Shown: positions 34,421 to 48,889 of the stretch, piece by piece
Position numbering within the stretch: position 1 is the first letter of the stretch
Layout of the letters: the number at the start of each line of letters is the position of its first letter
NCBI RefSeq assembly: GCF_025698545.1
Contig: NC_068577.1
Span: 2,637,501 to 2,701,500, forward strand
Origin: Gossypium raimondii
Lineage: Eukaryota > Streptophyta > Magnoliopsida > Malvales > Malvaceae
DNA: 64,000 nt
Reading direction: 5' to 3'
Notes under the pieces: generated by a model
Databases searched by the model: none
What the model saw: the letters and a program-made list of their open reading frames with translations, nothing else
Told to the model about the DNA's origin: nothing
Program-made: the position numbers and the translations under genes

Positions 34421-37189
34421 TCACCTCCGGCGTCGTTTTGCATCCACCTGAAACATAATGAACCAATGGTGATGTCTGTAGTTGATAATACATACCAGCT
34501 GAAGAATTCGGTGATACCCTTAGCACATTTTACACAGGAACTTAAATCATACAAGCAGGTAGCCAGATAAGCACCTACATTCTCAAATAAAGATACAGAC
34601 TGTGTGGTGAATAGCTAATAAAGAATACCGAAAATGAATGGAAGGGTGAGGAATCGGGAAGACCTTTGTATCCGAGGGTCTGGAAGCAGCATGGGAATTC
34701 TGCAACTTTTTCTGACCAGAAGATGAACAAGTTTCACAAAAGAAGTGGTCAAGTATTTTAGCCTCCTCTGCTGTCATTTCTATACAAGCAGGATGAAACC
34801 TGAATCAAAAGTAGTATGCTGAATATGGCAACGGTTTTTACAGCATGGAGGGTAAATTGGTTGCAAATCAAAATTAACCTTTGAAATTAGACATGAGAGT
34901 AAATCAAACGAAAAAGTCTTTCCAGGACTGGCCTCTAAAACTCAAGAAAACTAAATTTCCTAGCTAGGATCAACCAAAAAGCTCAACCTACAAATACACA
35001 CATAAAGTGAAAATGTAACAAAAACCTGTCCATCAGCATGCTTCTGAACCACTAAGAATTCATCCCATGTTAATATTTTTATATTTCATGGAAACAACCA
35101 GACTTCTGGGTGCTTCTGTATCTTCAATAAAGTGTATTAGGTCTTTATAACACAAACGAATATCAGTTGACACATCATAAAGTTAAGTGATCACTTCTCC
35201 AGATTTTCATACTTTAATACAATTTGGATTTTCACTTTAAAACCTACCAACTCAATGCCAATAATTCTAGATTTGTAAATCCATGAGCTATCAGTGTGAA
35301 CACTGTATCTAAGCAAATATCATGCCTATTGAATCAATTCATATCAACATAATTAACTACACAGACAATACGAAGTCTAAAGGCCTATGCAACAGGACCA
35401 AATCACTCTTCCCCAGCCCCCACCTGAGCAGGCTCTAAGGATAAATAAAGTTAAACTTAGGTCCAGCACCTGCCAATAGCATTATAAAAGAGAACCATGT
35501 TTTCCGCCTTTTATTCTAGTGAAGGGCAACAAAGACTTTAGTTACATCACAACTGTATAAATGCCTCCCAGGAAGGCCTAGAAGGAGCTATTTTCTTAAA
35601 AGAAAATGCTAATTAAACCCTAGCCGTACTACCAGTCAAAAAGTTGGGGGAAAACAATAGTGTTCAGTTTCCATAGCAGAAAAGGAGAGGAAGGGATCAT
35701 CATTCCACTATAGGGCCAAACTTTAGAACTTCTTTAACCATTTTTGCTCCAATTGAAAGTGGCAGCTAAAATAATACCAGTTCCAATTCTTCAACGACCT
35801 GCTGATAAATGACAGCTAAAACAATAGTCAGTAGCCTATCTGTCACTCTATTAAACTGTTTCCACATCCTTGAACAAACATATGTTACTGGATTTTATGC
35901 AAATTTATAAAAGAAAAAGAAAAGCACTTGGAGAGAACTCTTCTGGCATATCTTGCAAAGATGCATACAATATGTTCATCCTAAGAACTTAGAGAATAAA
36001 TGCATAACTGAGATAGCTATCTTCCCAAGCATCCAACTTACCAGTCACTGCAATCTTCACACTGAACCATTAGGTCATCAGGATTGTAAGGCATTTCACA
36101 TTTGCAATAACTGCCACATCACCATAACAAACTAGAAAAGGTCAAAGGAAAAAAAGATTAAATAGAATAATCTAATACTTAAAGTTGCAAAACACTCGAA
36201 CTTCATTTCAAGTAAAAATGTTCACTTTCAAATAACCATTTCAATCCGTTAGAGTCGTGGGACCCGAATCCATCACTTATTAAAGAAATAAAATACACTG
36301 ACAAAATAAGAAGATTTGCGGGGCAAACGGCCTAAACCCGCTAAAGATCCCAAACCGCCGCATAAGTAGAATCCATATAATACTGCACTTCCTCTATTTA
36401 TGTTTTTCTAGTGAACATTAATCAAACATTAAGCACACAAATATAATGTTGAAGTCAACGTTAATCAACTTATATTCACTAACTTAATCTTAGTCAAGCG
36501 ATTAACTGATCAAAACACCATTAGTGATAAATTAACAAAAAAAGCACCAATTAAGCCATTGAAGTATGAATTTTGAGCGAAGAGAAAACAGGGGAAAAAC
36601 ATGAGTCTAATTAACAATTATGAAGTTAGAATTCAGGCATTCGTTAAAACAAAAATTAAAAAAAGAAAAAGAACGTACACGGCGACGCGATCGGGATTGA
36701 AAGCACCGGTGGAGGAATTATATTCGAAACGACAGAAGAAGTCATCGTTTCCGACGGAATCGAGCTTCGTATAGCTCTTGAAGCTATGGACTGTGCACTT
36801 CCCTTCGATAGTATCAGCGCTTTGCACATCGTAATGATCAGACAAGAAAAGCTCTTTAGATCCATGGAACTGTCTCCGCCCTCCGATCGACTCCTCCGGC
36901 CTGTAGTACCACCTTGCGAGCACCTTAACGTTTCCTCCACGTGCGTCCGCATCGATCCGCTCGATTCTCGCCACGTATTGAGGGTTTGACTGATCCGCTG
37001 GTCGCATCAACACGCAATCCCCAGCTGCCAATCACCACCAGCACCACCACCACCACTTTTTAGGAAAAAAAAAAAAACCCTTAAAGCTCTTATCTTTTTC
37101 ATTTCCTTTGGCTTACCGTTAATTGTTTTATTGATGTGTTTGATTGTGCAAGACTCTAGAGGTCTCCTCGGAGCTTTAGCTTTGGCCAT
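34421..37189 (-). CDS. SHL: BAH-PHD histone reader of the SHL/EBS family, complete, 5 exons
   Basis: Nuclear chromatin reader. In Arabidopsis SHL and EBS bind H3K4me3 through the PHD finger and H3K27me3 through the BAH domain, and help repress floral genes. Exons on the minus strand: 37189-37117, 37024-36679, 36110-36042, 34799-34664 and 34447-34421, giving 216 residues (SHL about 228, EBS about 234). The start [22 protein letters not shown] resembles SHL more than EBS. BAH domain about 25-140 ([46 protein letters not shown]). PHD finger: [42 protein letters not shown], with all Cys4-His-Cys3 ligands present. The last coding exon has only nine codons (VDAKRRRR and stop), a basic tail likely to act as a nuclear signal. 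The introns at 34800-36041 and 36111-36678 have no coding content. Confidence 0.93.
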
Positions 37190-39278
37190 GGAAGAAGAAC
37201 AGAAAATAGTACAAAAAGAGAAATAAACGACAATTGTTCAGTGAAATACAATACAAAGGCATGCACAAGTACAAGAGAGAGATTGTGGGCCGACAAAAAT
37301 TAAATTTTCAAAAATAATAGTAAAAGTTTGGTCAAATTTTATAAAGATCCCTGTACTATGTTTTTTTCCTGATTTAATCCCTCTTCTATAATTTAATAAT
37401 ACCTAATCCATCCACTTTTTGAAATGTGTCCCTTTCAATCTTGAGAATAACTTTTTTTTCAATAAATTCTATCAAATTTTTAATAAAATGTGTACATCAA
37501 ATTATTTGATGAAATTATTATAAAATAATAATATCAATATTGAAAATACATATTTTAAAAAAGTAAATAAATTGAATCGATCAAATTATGGTATAAGGAC
37601 TAAATCCGATAAAACAAATACAACAAACACTTTTTATTGAATTTAAAATAAGGTTTAATTCACTATTGGACACTTGAAGTATACTGGTTTTTCCACTTTA
37701 GCACCTAAACTTTCTTTAAACTATTACTCTGTTATAGTTTTTAGTCCAACAATTAAACAATGTTAAAAGAAAAACTGATCAACCAACAAGAATGTGCAAG
37801 GTGCATGTCTTTTAAGTTAGAGTTAAAATTAAAATTTTAAAAGTATATTTTAATTAAATAAAAATAAAATCTTATTATTTTCTGAATCAATGTTGTTGAT
37901 ACCAAGTATCAACGAAAGGGAGAGACAAACAGTGGTGTGATATTGATTCACCCTAGCGGAGGAGAGCTATAAAAGGGAGGGAGGGAGAGTGTGAGAATGA
38001 CGCCTACTGTTTTCTAGTGGACTTTTATACAAGGGATTAAGTTGTCACGTGGAAGAGTTCTATTAATAGACGAGTCACTTCGTTGTCATTTAGTGAAGGC
38101 GGCTGTGTGACCTTGTAGGATGATGATGCAATGTTATAGGTTGAGTTAATGATGGATAATAATTGTTTTGTCAATAAATGGTCTTTGGCAGTGACAAAAA
38201 GCGAATAGTAATTGAGATAGAGGTGTATCACTCGACAGAAGTGTCTGCAGAGGTGATAAAACAATTGTCTCCTAGTCGAAGAGTAGACAGAAGTTGCCCT
38301 CTTAGAGAGATGTTAGTGAGAGCAAAATTTCTCTTTCTTTTTAATATTTTTTTTTTTGAATTTTGAAAGACTAGTGGATGATGTAATTGTGACTTTTAAT
38401 GGCAACATGATTTGGAGAACATGTGTTGGTTGCCATTTGTTATTAAGTTTAATGATGAGGCATGGCGGTACGTGACGATATATAAGAAGATCATATGGTG
38501 GTTGATGAGTGATGTATGTGAAAGTTACGCAGTATTGGAGCGTAAGGGCAGTTGCATGCATTTTGGATGGGTTATGGAGCTTACAAATAGGTGGTTAATG
38601 TGAGTCTTGCTTCACCTTCATTACTTGCTTTATCGGCTTTAGTTTACTTTGTTTGCCGCCTCCTCTTCTTTTTCTTCTTAATTTGTTGCAATCGTTGTTA
38701 TTTGAGTTAATTTATGATATCTGTAGTGATAATTTTTTCTCGAAATCGCACTTATGTTTTAAACTAGGTGAATATTTGTCGTTTTTAACTTTCAACCGAA
38801 TGATCTTTTCTATTATTCTCGTACCACGAATAAAATAACTATTGTGGAGTGTGCAAAGTCCTTAGTAACTAGCACGATGCGAGATTTTGGGCCTACTTGG
38901 AAAGTCTAAAAACCATCCTACAACGACAATAGAACAAATGGAATACCTTACTTGGTATTAAATTCCATTTGACATAATGAGCATCTCATCGTCATCTTTC
39001 TTCTTTATTTAAATATATTAAATTTTGGGATACATATGTCATTCAGCATCATCAAAACTTATAGGCATGTGAATTGTGAGGCTACCTAATGTTGTAACTT
39101 TTCAAACTTTTAAGTTATTGATTCACCAATCGTTTTACAACTGAAATATTGCGTCTAATTATGGGTTTTGGTCCATCTATTATTTAAATTTACGGTTTAA
39201 TTTATCCTAGACCCGGTCGACTAGAGGTACGGTCACCCAAGGCTCAAGCTTGAAAGGGGCCAAAAAATTTTCGTTTTT
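37190..39278. other. Intergenic, no gene recognised
   Basis: AT-rich to 37860, with inverted-repeat-like segments (TTAATCCCTCTTC... / ...GGACTAAATCCG). Then a more mixed stretch (37900-38600) with short open frames at 38178-38366 and 38412-38603 that show no known domain. It may be remnant retrotransposon DNA, but I cannot support a family. Confidence 0.4.
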
Positions 39279-39395
39279 AACTTTTAAAGGTCAGAAAAAT
39301 TATTTACCAACTTTTGAGGGGCCCCAAAATTTCTTTTACCAACTTTTAAGGGACTTAAAATTTTTTTTTCCAACTTTTAAGGAACCTAAAAACTC
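39279..39395. repeat. Short tandem repeat, about 40-bp unit, four copies
   Basis: Four diverged units contain AACTTTTAAGGG(A/G)CC followed by AAAATT and a T-run. No coding content. Confidence 0.6.
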
Positions 39396-39645
39396 ATTTT
39401 ATTATTTTGCTTAGAGCCCCACAAAAATATCAGGAACGAGTCTGATTTATTTATTTTAATTTGATATAATTTGATCCATTATTTTCTAATATTATTTATG
39501 AGTACGTTCATTAACACCGTTAATTATTGTTGTTAAAGTGAGTATATGGAACTTTTCTTAACACATTCTTAAGCATGTAAAGATACTATTAGTTTAATGT
39601 GCTTGAGTAGATTTTCATGTGGCATTAATTATGTGACCAAAGATT

Positions 39646-40294
39646 TAGGGGTGAGCAAAACTCGATTCGATTCGAAAAAATTAATTTTTTTTTGAATTTC
39701 AAGTTAATCGAATCAAGTTGAATTTTACAATTCAGATAACTCAAATAATTCAAATAATAGATTTGTGTAAATACTCTTTTGGTCCTTGTCAAGTTTGAAA
39801 ATGAGCAAATTAGTCTCCCTCTCAACAAAAATTACAAAATATTTCAAAAATTCAAAATATTTATAAAAGAATTCAAAATTTTATATTTTTTACAAAATTA
39901 TAAATATTTCAAAAGAATCTAAAAATATATAAAGAAAGTTAAAATTTTAAAAATTTCTAATAATTTTGGGACCTAAATAAGTTAATTAATTATTCAAATT
40001 TATCATACTAAGTATGTTTTCATTATTTTGCTTTGAAAATGTTTTCAAATATATATGATTTCAAATTTATGTGCTCAAACATGAGATTAGATATACTGTA
40101 ACAAGATTTTAATTTGACATGTTTAATTTTTTAATTTAACTCGAACATTTCACTAGATTCGACTCGACAAAAAATTTATTTCACTCGATTTGATTCAAAA
40201 AAAATTATAAATCGAGTTAGGATAATAAAATAGGACTCGTCAACTCGATTAACTCAAAAAATGTTCACTCGATTCAATCGAGCACTCACCCCTA
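39646..40294. mobile_element. hAT-like non-autonomous element, second copy of the 18199 family
   Basis: Starts TAGGGGTGAGCAAAACTCGATTC and ends GAGCACTCACCCCTA, with the same TIR and TCGA-rich subterminal words as the element at 18199-19403, but 649 bp. Flanking octamers CAAAGATT and CGAAGAAC agree at only 5 of 8 positions, so the duplication has decayed and this is probably the older insertion. Confidence 0.7.
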
Positions 40295-40824
40295 CGAAGA
40301 ACAATAAATTAAAATTTTCACGTCATCATTTTAACGACAACACCAAATATGGTGTTTTTAATTTGGATCTACTAATAATAATATAGAAGTAGAGGAATAC
40401 CATTATGTCAAATTAAAATGAAAGATCAAATCTTGATTTTAAACATAGTAAAGGGATTAAAACCAGAATTAAACCTAAATCTTTTGAAGCATATCCCCTA
40501 AATTATTCTAAAACAGTCCATAAATTTTGTGTTGACTTCTTGAATCAGACTGGGAACATCCCAACATGGTACCTCAAAGACATGACACGTTTATTTAACC
40601 AATGTTGTTTCATTCATGAATATTAATTTCAATGTTTTACAACAGGATTGGTGGTTGAATTGTCAAATTAGAATAGAGGGGCTAAATCCATAAAAAGGGA
40701 ATAGTACAGGGATCTTTTATGCTGTTTGACTTCGATATCATACTACGGATTTGGACTTTTGGCATGTTAATTTGAAGGATAAATTCGTTCATCAATTGAT
40801 GCTTAATTTCTCTTTTAAAAGTGT

Positions 40825-41302
40825 TCATAGCTCGGTTCGGGTCGGGTTGAATCTTAATATTAGCATATTTTATACTTGTTTAAGTTTGATCTGATTCGAA
40901 ATTTAGAGCTAAAATTTTAGCCAAACCGCCCATAGTCTGCTCATATTATTTTATTTTAATATTAAATAATTTATACAATTTTTATATATTGAAATTTTTT
41001 ATATAGTTATCTTAACATTATTTTAATGTTTATATTATAGTAGTATTATATATTTATTTTTTAATGTGTTCTAAATTACATAATTTATAAAAATAACATA
41101 ATATAAAGTATTATAAACTTAAAACCGGCTGGGCCGAACTCGAGCTTTAAATGTTCAAGTCCGAGCTCAACTCATAATTTAATCAGGTTTAATTTTTTTG
41201 CCTAAGCCCATTTTTCGGGCCTAATATTTTTATCCAAACTTTTTCAAATTTCAAGCAAGCCTTCGAGTCTGGACAAATAACCCGACTCATGAACAGGTCT
41301 AA
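40825..41302. mobile_element. Probable foldback element with GGGTCGGGTT ends
   Basis: The left end GTGTTCATAGCTCGGTTCGGGTCG pairs loosely with the right end in complement (CTGTTCATGAGTCGGGTTA). The interior is AT-rich with two GGGCC-containing blocks. No frame. Borders and class uncertain. Confidence 0.4.
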
Positions 41303-42898
41303 TAAATATAAGTTGATATTAACCCAATTAAAAAAGAAAAGAAAAAAAAAAGGAAAATACAAAAAATGAGAGAGAAGGTAATATTAACCTTCAAAAGAAA
41401 AAAAAGGGGGGGAAATTTATAGCTAGTCCTTATGTTTTGACCGCTGAGCCTTTTTTTCTATGACCCACATGCCAACGTGGCATTTTATTATCGGTCTATG
41501 TGTCATTTTTATGTCAGAATTAATACCATTAAATTATACAGATGTCAAATTGAATCAAATTGAATAAATTAAAAATATAAGTGCCACATAAACAAATTTA
41601 ATAAAGTAAAGGGATGCCTTTTTTCCATTATTCCCATTCAAATAAGCCTTTCAATTTTGTTATTAGATGTAAACAGCCCTTATAGCTTTAATTGGTGCCA
41701 AAATAATCATTAATTTTGACTTATATCTAATTAAGCCATTATGGTGTAAAAGTAGGTTATTATCCCTTATATACAATACAATTGGTTGTCTATATTAAAA
41801 TTATATTTTAATAAGGATAAATTTTAAAACAACACGTAAATTTTGATTTGATATAAATATACACATTAAATTTGATTGTAATTCAAGTATATATATAATT
41901 TTGATTTTGATTCAATTATAAGCATATATTAAAAAAATATCAACTTATTTTTATATATAGATATATTTAAATATTTGTATTTACAATATGTAAGTATAAA
42001 ATAGTGCTATATCGAAAAATATAATATATAAAATTACATAAAATCAAAATTTATGTATAATATTACACATGAATTCAAAGTTTATGTATAGTTTTCAGAT
42101 TTAACCCTATTTAATATACTTAATTATTCATTATGTTAAGAAAAACTATTCATTACTTTTAAATTAATTACGGTTATGTCTCTAACATTAAGTTCTTTTC
42201 CTCGATATATTCAATATGCTTTTATGTTCGAGATGATTTACGGTTATTTAAATTTCAATTTGAAAATTAAATGTTTTAATGAGATGAAGGTCAAAGCTTA
42301 AGGTACATAATGAAAATGTGAGAAATGATATAATCGAAGTTATAATGAGATTGTTAAAAAGAAATATTAAAAGGTTTATTTAAATATTACAAAAATAAAG
42401 TAACTTATTTAAATAAAGTGACAAAATTTAAGAATTTATTTAAACTTAGATTACGATATACGAAAAATTTATGTTAAAATCATATTTATAAAAAGTTAAA
42501 AAGTAAAATATTTATGAAAATTTTAATATTTATAAAACTTTAAGCCCCAAATTTAACTCTTATCTTGTCTAGTCGTTGATGCCTGATTAGCTCGTATCAC
42601 CAATTTACTCAATCTAAAGTGTTATCCCTAAGCAATGTCTGCTCCAAATGTAGATAAGATGCCATTGATACATCTCAGTAACATGTTTTTACCGTAGAGA
42701 ATATTCAACAGACTGGCATGAACTTGGTACATTTATGTTACAGAGTGCACAAAATTGTTAAAACCTTTCAACAAGGTACTAAATTTATAGCAATTGCATT
42801 AACATCAAATGCCTCATCTAATATTCTCATATTTTCCCCTTAAAGATGAGTATGATGGGATATGCTACAAAACTGGTTCTAAGCAGCTGCTAATGGAA
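41303..42898. other. Intergenic AT-rich DNA
   Basis: No gene or convincing repeat structure. The last few hundred bases should include the 3' untranslated region of the RBM28-like gene. Confidence 0.5.
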
Positions 42899-45800
42899 TT
42901 AAGCTTGAAACCACCTTCTAAGCTTCTTAGAACCTTGCTTTTCCGCGTCGGGTGTTCCGGATTTCGGCTGTGAGAACTTAGATCTGTATTGTTCAATTAG
43001 CATATCAAGTTTGTCTACCACGTCTCGGCCTGATGGATCTTTATTCCTTTTTGGCCTTTTCCTTTTTAAATTTGTCTCTCCCTCCTCCGGCTTTGCCTTT
43101 TCTTGTCGTGTCCTCTCTTTCGGGTGTGAAATTGCTTTCACCTCTTTCAACTTTAATTTGCTGGTCTCATTAACATTTGTTTCAACCTTGTCGGAACTAC
43201 CAACAGCGGGTTTTGCGACACCTTTACGATCCTTGGGCTTATGCCTTGATCCTTTCAACTTCTGATTGTAGCCTTCCAAATTTTCTTTCGAAGATGGTTT
43301 TCTCTTTTCACCGGTCGGTTTATGCTTTGGCTTCTTACTAGCTTGGCCTTCTTCAGTGGCAACCACGTTTTCCATCTCAGCCTTTTTCAACTCTGAATGT
43401 TTCGTTGCCCTTTGGTCATCTCTAGATTTCCGTTTTCTGGATTTGTTAGTGTGATCGTCAAATGGATATGCTTTAGCATTTTGCTGTGCATCGTTCAAAT
43501 CATCGCTAGCATCTTGCTGCTGAGCTTGTAACTTTGCTTTCCGCAGCTTCAATGTCTGCACATTATCGACTGCAAACTCCACTATTGGACGATGCTCAGA
43601 ACCAAAAGTTTCTGCAAATAAAAACCAACTACACATTTTAGACTATAAACAGAAAATATAAATATATATAATTGAATAACCTTTTTCCACTTAGAAGATA
43701 CTGAAAAAGACCATGACAAATCTAGCATTGGAATTACAGCCATCATACAAATGGGATTGTAACATAAGGGGAATTACCTGGGTTATTGTTAAGAACCCTT
43801 AGGGCGACAAGTGCGTGCTGGTGTTCCGTAAACTCAACAAAGGCAACCCCACGTGACTGATTTTTAACAACAATCTTTCCCTTCTTCACAGTTTTCAAGA
43901 ACTTAATCTGCAGGACAGCATAGTGATATCAGATTTAAGACTTAAGAGCGTACTCTATATATGCAGAAAACTATAGTAAAGAATTAAAAGAACACTTTAT
44001 AATAACAGATTAATATATTTATCTAACCTGTCGTATCACAGGTTTTTGTTTTGTAGCTCGCGAAGTAACTGCATCGATACAAAGTTGTTTCAATTCGTTT
44101 TCAGTCATGGACTTTGGCAAATTATAAATAACAAGTCTTGTCTTTGAGACATGAAAATTCGGAGATTGAAGCTTGGTCATCTTTTTTTCATGCAACCTGC
44201 AAGACATCCAAAAAGCCTTATAATAAACGGAATAGGTAAGTGAAATTTCACATGAGAATCAGCAGGAGAATTAAGAACTACCAATATCAAGTTGCTTTCA
44301 AAACTTGAAGCAACATCACGTTTAAGGATTTTGTAACAGACTCGCATATTCATTTCCATATGAAAAATTAAAAGAGAAACATTCAGAAACATTGATTTGA
44401 CTTTATTCTTATCTGCTCTTCTGTTTTTACTATCCTTTTAAATCATTCCTGGCCAGACCAAACATCTCTTAACTACAAAATGGTCAATACAACAGAACCG
44501 ATTTGCATCGTGCAGCAAATAGGCAGAAGAATCTTGTGCTCAGTATCTGACTTATAATATCAAGGGAAACAAATAAAAGAAATCCTTACATTTGGCGTTT
44601 TTCCATATCGCTAGCTGAAACATCTTTAGCAGCTGGAGTCCCCTCGACTATAAGGCCTTCCTATTAAGTCAGAAAAACAAGAATGTCAAAACTATACTAC
44701 AAACACATTAAATCTATGAAAATTCAGTTAATTGTCAAGTTAAGCAACCTTTGCCAAGTAAAGGTTACGAAGGTCATGTTCCTCAGCTTTGGCCTTCTCC
44801 AATTCTTTATCATGTGCTGATTTCCGATCCAAAGCTTTCAACACTTTGATCTGTCTACCTTTGAGAAAAATACCCAAGCCAGAAGAAGCATTTGCTGCAG
44901 AAACTGCTGCAGTAGCCGCATCTATTGTTTTAAACTTGAGGAAACCAGTTCCTCTCGGTCGCCTGCCAGGGGAGCAAAAGAACCATAAGTATTTACTAAT
45001 TTAAAGGAATAAGAAAGCAAACCATTTCAAACTATTTAGAGTCAGTACTTGGTAACTGGATGAAGGACTGGTATAAAGGATTGCACTTCCCCAAATCCAG
45101 AAAACCTTTCTTTTACTTCTTTATTGTCGATATCAAACGGAAGGTTGCTTATGAAAACTGTTCTCTGCAATTCCTCTTCACTATCTATTTGTTTATTTGT
45201 ACCAGATTTTTCAGGTTTACTCACATCTGATCCTATTGCAGATTCAATGGGTAACTTATTTTGCACATTGATGGTTTCATCTACATTAGTATTGTCTTCA
45301 CTCTTGGGCAGAACCCCATGATCTTGAAGGGAAAGAGAATCTTTAGAAGAGGATGTCACCAAGTTATTCAGCACTTTTCTAGCAATGTCTACTTCCTTAT
45401 CAAAATCCACTGCTGTCGATGTCCTTTCCATCTCTGACATATTTGAATCATTTGAAGCAATACCATCATCACTATCATTATCACTATCCCCACCTTCATC
45501 CTCCATATCAATGCTACTACCATCACTTTCCTCCTCTTTATTATTCAGCTGCCCTGTAAAGCCACTAGTAATGAGATGGTGTCTTACTACAAACTTATAA
45601 TGTAAATGCAAGAGACCAAAATTTTACCGAAGAATTTAACAAGAAAAATGCATTACGTATAAAAAGCCAAGTATAGAAGATAAGAGATGAAATAACACAC
45701 ATCAATTACCCTTAAGCAAAGGCATAAGCTATACATAAACCAGGAACATCAACACATATTTGATATTAAAACTCAAAGATAAAATATTCCTACTCTGTTA

Positions 45801-48800
45801 CAGTGGGCTTGTGTGTGCCTATGTGCTTGCATGTGATACAGAAACAGACATATACATCACCTGAATATTCAAGCAGAGTTTTGATGACCAATCAGAAAGT
45901 CAAAAAATAACAATCTTTTAGAAAAGCATGCATGGCAGAAGAAACTTATTGTGTATGCAATTAACTTCCTAAAACAGTTCTCTAATCTCATGTTTTTATC
46001 TTCTCTACTTCTACAAACACAAGAAATATAGACCCTTTTTTTCTGATAATTGATATGGATGATTGATCCAAAAGGTTAAGATCACTAATTCAGCTCTCAG
46101 TGAAACAGCCAATGGCTCACAGAAGAAATAAGATAGTAAACATATTGATGAATAGACAAAATTCAGTTAAGGACACAAACCATCATCCGAAGTAACAGCA
46201 GTATTACCACCAGCACTGTAAAGTTTCTTCGGAACAGCCCAATCAACAGCTATGGGTCTTTTACATAAGGTCTTCCCATTGAACTTTTGAATGGCCTGAA
46301 AATGGAAAATGATGTTCAAACAGATAGCAGAAAAAATCTCTAACACCTCACATCTAAGACAAAAGGATAATCCAGAAGTAGTACATTTTCTGCATCCTGT
46401 TTAGATGTGAATTTGACAAAAGCAAAACCCTTGGATAACCTGGAAAAAGAAAAAGGAAAAAAAAAGGAAGGGGGGAGGAGGGAGACTGTTACATGATTTG
46501 AAAAAATACAAATTTAATTGAAAATTTCAGATGATCTTCTATGAAGCGAAGATACCCTGTTTCAGAATTATGTGGAATAAAGACATCCCAAACAAACCCT
46601 GCTGCTGAAAACATATCCTTTATCTCACTTAATTTAGCCTGCAGTTCAATGAGCTACTTTAGAGGTCTAAGACTTTTGAGTTTCAACCGGCAAAATCAAC
46701 TAAAGGGATAATCATAATACACCATTAGCATCAATTATCAAACAACCTTGAAAGAAAGATTTCTTATAATGAGCTTCCACTTTTGAGTCTTAGAGCCCTG
46801 GATCACAAGAACCAGATAGAAATAATTAGATCTCAGGCATAAATGAGTATGAACCTGAAATTAATGAACACAAATAATTTCAGCATGACTGCATTGTCAT
46901 GGTTACTTTACCTCGCCACCTAGCTGGCGTGCCCAAACAATGCTTCCATGTATCTCTTTTTGGTGTAACATTGCCACAGCGGTATGAGCTGATTTGACAC
47001 TTGTGAAAAGTACAGCTGAAGCATCCATTTTGCATCCATCTTGTGCAAGACCTAGTAAAGTTTGAATTTTATGGCTTGCAATTATTCCACAACAATTAAT
47101 GTACTCTTCATATCAAGACTTTGATTATCAGTAAATTTCCATCCAGAAACCATATGCCAAATCTTTGAACAAAGTATATCTATTGGCAAATTTGGAAGCA
47201 CCAAAATATTGCAATATCATAGATTTTCAGTAAATGGATATAACTGGACAATGAAAGCACCGAAGTATGTACGGAAAGTCATTACAGCCATGGTGTATAC
47301 ACATGCAAATGACAGGCAAGTAATAGATTACACCAACAGGAATTTATCCAAGGAGCTCTTCAAATGCAACACTTCTCTATTTTTGAGCTTTAACCATAGG
47401 GGGTGTCATAGGGGGTAAAAAGAACAATTCAGTTAAATGATAGCAAAGAACACCTTTTTGCTTACCATGTTCTTCAAGCTCTTCTTTTGGAAGAGGATAA
47501 GTTACAGCACAAACAGTGCCAATCTCCTTTGCAAGTCGGTGAACATCTTCTGCCATCTCAGCATTACGAAGACCACCGAATACAACAGTCCTAGCAACCC
47601 TTCATAACATTGAAAGAGCAGAAGAAAAGTCATGCCCTGATATGTCAGAGAGTGAATATCATAATACTCAAGTAAAAACTAAACGTGTATTAAGCAAAAA
47701 GAAAAGAACTAAACGTGCATAAAAAAAGGAGTATTTTTTAAATTTATGATGATGAATAAAAACATAAAGCATTCTAAAGATTCAATTCATGGGAGAAAAT
47801 TAATTCAAATTTTACTGCCAAGAACTACATGATAATGTTTAAAAGTCCATATCTAATTCCAAAACTTGGTATTAGCAAGCAAATTGAGTACCTCTGCTTC
47901 TCTGAACAATTCTCTTTATCAGCTAGATCAGAACAAAGTGTTGCTGCTTTTTTAGGTTGCACGGGTTTCTCTATATTTGCATTCAAAATATCAAAAACAA
48001 ACCAAGTCACTAATAAGAATTAACAACAAAGGACTATAATTGAATAGTATAAAAGCTTTAGTAACCTAATTTTGGCAGGTCTGAACCATGTGCTTCTACA
48101 GCTGAAGTAAGAAGACCATCTTTGTCATTCTTTGTCTTTGTCGCATCATCTGAGAAAGTTAGTAATTAGTGTCGAATAACATGTGCTTACAACTCCTGAA
48201 CTACATTGAAATAAACAAACCTTGTGTTGCCTTTGACCGTCGTTGCTCCAATGAAGCACGGTGCATTGCATGTTTAACTCCAATTTTCCGACCTCCAACT
48301 GAAGAACCATTCTTCAACTCAATTGCACGGTTAGCATCTTCGGCAACAGCACTGCAGAAGATATACAAATAGACAGCAAAAGGTAAACAAGAAACTTAAA
48401 CTCCAAATGAAACATGAAAATTCAGCCCAACGATAAGCTCAAAAGTTCTAAAACAAAACAAAATAACACCATCAAAAGAAAAAAAGGAAGAAGATAAAAA
48501 TGAACCTAAATTAACTTACAATTGAACGAAGGCAATACCACGATGCTCAGTTGACCCTATGAACAATAGAAAGAACATATCAGTATACTAATGAACCAAT
48601 TATTAAAATCATTATAAAATAATAATAAAATAAAATCATACCCTTTTTCGTAACCATAAAGCAACGCCTGATTGGACCAACATCGCTAAATGTTTCTTCA
48701 AGCTGGAAAAACAATATATATATAAATATAAAATTCTACATATGCAAAGAAGAATCTAAGACTCACTAAATTCCCAGAACGGAGTAATACCTGAGAGTTC

Positions 48801-48889
48801 GTAAAAGAGTAAGCCAAGTTGGTGACGAAGACGGTGGCAGGTGAGTGGTCGGATTCGGGTCTCTTATCGGATCTCTTGTTTTTCCCCAT
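42899..48889 (-). CDS. RBM28: RBM28/Nop4-like nucleolar RNA-binding protein with five RRMs, complete, 18 exons
   Basis: Likely nucleolar factor for 60S ribosomal subunit assembly, by homology to yeast Nop4/Nop77 and human RBM28. Exons (minus): 48889-48791, 48702-48642, 48556-48520, 48351-48221, 48149-48066, 47970-47892, 47599-47466, 47051-46912, 46798-46748, 46638-46556, 46439-46385, 46295-46181, 45553-45049, 44962-44749, 44660-44590, 44196-44028, 43907-43778 and 43611-42899. All introns are GT-AG and phases close exactly, giving 956 residues. RRMs at about 18-95 ([21 protein letters not shown]), 165-252 ([10 protein letters not shown]), 258-345 ([18 protein letters not shown]), 485-575 ([17 protein letters not shown]) and 633-735 ([17 protein letters not shown]). 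An acidic Ser/Asp linker lies near 360-400 and a long Lys/Arg-rich tail after 735 ends [12 protein letters not shown]2 has a weak RNP1, as is common in this family. The third exon is only 37 bases. Confidence 0.93.

Noticed and set aside
34108-34458. Open frames of repeated HTYI / VCMY through the CATA repeat
   Set aside because: Products of a tetranucleotide microsatellite, not a protein-coding gene.
42899-43636. 245-residue Lys-rich protein as its own gene
   Set aside because: It is the last exon of the RBM28-like gene; an AG acceptor at 43612-43613 and matching phase join it to the upstream RRM exons.
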